Shown here: piece after piece, positions 62,988-64,000 of the stretch
Position numbering within the stretch: the stretch's first letter is position 1
Layout: every line of letters starts with the position of its first letter
Source: Polyangiaceae bacterium
GTDB lineage: Bacteria > Myxococcota_A > Polyangia > Polyangiales > Polyangiaceae
Length of the DNA stretch: 64,000 bases
Direction: 5' to 3'
Assembly: GCA_016712345.1 (NCBI GenBank)
Contig: JADJRH010000011.1
Span: 2,480,001 to 2,544,000 of the forward strand
Notes under the pieces: model-generated
What the model was told of the DNA's origin: nothing
Databases searched by the model: none
What the model saw: the letters and a program-made list of their open reading frames with translations, nothing else
Program-made: the position numbers and the translations under genes

Positions 62988-64000
62988 CTCAGATCGTTGC
63001 CAATTGGGTCACCACCGGCAGCGGCACCAACGTTGTCGTTGTGGGAGATCCCGCTAAAAATCTGGTGCAGTTTGAGTTTGCGAGTGCGCCCCAAAAAGCC
63101 GAAAAAGTGGTGATCACCATCGTCGAAAAAATCTTGGATCTCGATGGTAAGCCCAGGCCGAGTGACGCCGACAACATCAAACTCTTCACCGGAAAGCTTG
63201 AAAACGGGAAGTTTGTGGCGTCGGGCTTCCAAATGGGGAAAAAGCGGTCCAACCTCAAAAACAACGAGTTTAAAATTGCCGACCCTGAAAAGAAAAACAT
63301 CATGCGCGGGTTTATCGATGACCCGGAGCGCGTTTCAGAACATGTTTTGACCCTGAAAACGAGCCACGACATAAAGGGTAAGTCGGTTGAGTTCGTGGGT
63401 ACACAAGAAGTTCAGGTTCGGTTTCCGCTCGCCATGGTGATCCCCAAAGGGAAAGCCACTCTCGATACCGCCCTGAACATGATCGGCAAATACGCATCCA
63501 ACTGGAAGAGCAAAGACGCGCCCCACAGGCATGTGGAAGAAACCAAAATGGTTGTCACCAAGTCCCTCAAGGGAACGCTCGAACCAAGTGTGTATGACGA
63601 CATTGTTCGAGCGATCGCGGCCGCCGCGGACAAAGCCACGGGTGGCATTGTGGCTTTGTCGGTGGGCCACGGTGGAATGGGAACGGTGGACACCGTGCCG
63701 TTTGTCAACCTCATTCCTGAAGACAACAAAAAAGCCCAAACAGGTGTACCCTTTTTGGCGCGGGTAGATCAAACCGATTTGGCTCCGTACGACAAGCCTC
63801 CCGCCCCGGGATCGGTAAAAAGCACCCCTGGGAGGAATACCCAGGTTCGGCTCGATGCGCTTGACCGCATCGGCGACGCCCTTCAAGGCAAACCCATTCG
63901 ACGTCTTTTGCTCCACACCTGCAATGCCGGTAACTCTCCCGACTTCATTCAATTCTTGGCCAATCGGTTGCGCATTCCAGTGTTTGCGCAAATGGATTTT
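62984..64000 (+). CDS. Putative T6SS effector with caspase-like His/Cys pair, cut by window end
   Basis: 339 residues are visible and the frame is open at base 64000. Start ATG 62984 (AAGGAGG ten bases upstream, overlaps the previous stop). No known family is recognised in residues 1-200. Residues ~220-330 look like a caspase-like alpha/beta fold: GIVALSVGHGGMG (His229) followed by RRLLLHTCNAGNSPD (Cys313) and a helix FIQFLANRLRIPVFA. His-Gly and Cys spaced ~85 residues match caspase/DUF4347-type dyads. Position after PAAR-like and peptidoglycan-binding genes suggests a secreted effector or its immunity partner. Family resemblance inferred from motif spacing only. Confidence 0.6.
   Translation, partial: MTQIVANWVTTGSGTNVVVVGDPAKNLVQFEFASAPQKAEKVVITIVEKILDLDGKPRPSDADNIKLFTGKLENGKFVASGFQMGKKRSNLKNNEFKIADPEKKNIMRGFIDDPERVSEHVLTLKTSHDIKGKSVEFVGTQEVQVRFPLAMVIPKGKATLDTALNMIGKYASNWKSKDAPHRHVEETKMVVTKSLKGTLEPSVYDDIVRAIAAAADKATGGIVALSVGHGGMGTVDTVPFVNLIPEDNKKAQTGVPFLARVDQTDLAPYDKPPAPGSVKSTPGRNTQVRLDALDRIGDALQGKPIRRLLLHTCNAGNSPDFIQFLANRLRIPVFAQMDF

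Overview
The window looks like a chromosomal segment of a Myxococcota (order Polyangiales-like) bacterium. Reasons: Gly/Thr-rich lipoproteins with long low-complexity leaders, a Ser/Thr kinase with a DWG motif and a membrane tail, two NtrC-type sigma-54 activators, a Gld-type ABC cassette, a roadblock protein, a FIST protein and a type VI secretion (T6SS) tip module. GC is moderate (roughly 55-60 % by eye), low for the best-known myxobacteria. The family is not determined from sequence alone.

Layout. 1-1.5 kb: end-truncated DUF4139 lipoprotein with a frameshift. 1.6-9.8 kb: a cluster with three 2-oxoglutarate/Fe(II)-oxygenase-like proteins, a Rieske oxygenase, a DUF350 membrane protein and a glutathionylspermidine-synthase-type ATP-grasp ligase, plus two unknown proteins. 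9.9-14.9 kb: Gld-type ABC cassette (ATPase with very acidic tail, permease, GldG-like, DUF4340). 15.3-18 kb: short-chain dehydrogenase, PlsC-like acyltransferase, degenerate epimerase. 18.1-18.5 kb: a chain of large inverted repeats. 18.6-23.5 kb: NtrC regulator, FIST sensor, duplicated-domain protein, 128-bp tandem repeat, histidine kinase. 23.6-30.8 kb: lipoproteins (one YHYH) and an ATP-grasp/epimerase/phosphoesterase operon. 31-36.2 kb: methyltransferase-glycosyltransferase fusion, frameshifted transaldolase, mobile-repeat copy, NtrC regulator, small proteins. 36.3-47.3 kb: largely housekeeping (kinase, BamD-like, GreA, alkaline-phosphatase-superfamily enzyme with HEAT tail, roadblock, AroQ, AccB, AccC). 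47.4-51.1 kb: a giant iron-sulfur flavoprotein, frameshifted. 51.2-64 kb: T6SS tip module (double DUF2169-pentapeptide, pentapeptide protein, CxxCC protein, VgrG, DUF3540, DUF4150/PAAR-like, peptidoglycan-binding protein, and a cut-off protein with a caspase-like His/Cys pair that may be the effector).

Two features cut across the whole window. The palindrome GTGTACAC occurs about two dozen times where about one is expected, in all three codon phases and between genes. Four conserved genes are each broken by a single small indel (three at homopolymers), so long-read assembly error must be considered before calling them pseudogenes. Several families of non-coding repeats (a ~178-bp MITE-like element in two inverted copies, a ~140-bp dispersed repeat in three copies, a 128-bp tandem hairpin, two 22-bp tandem arrays) fill most gaps between genes. 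No rRNA, tRNA, CRISPR array or classical insertion sequence was seen.
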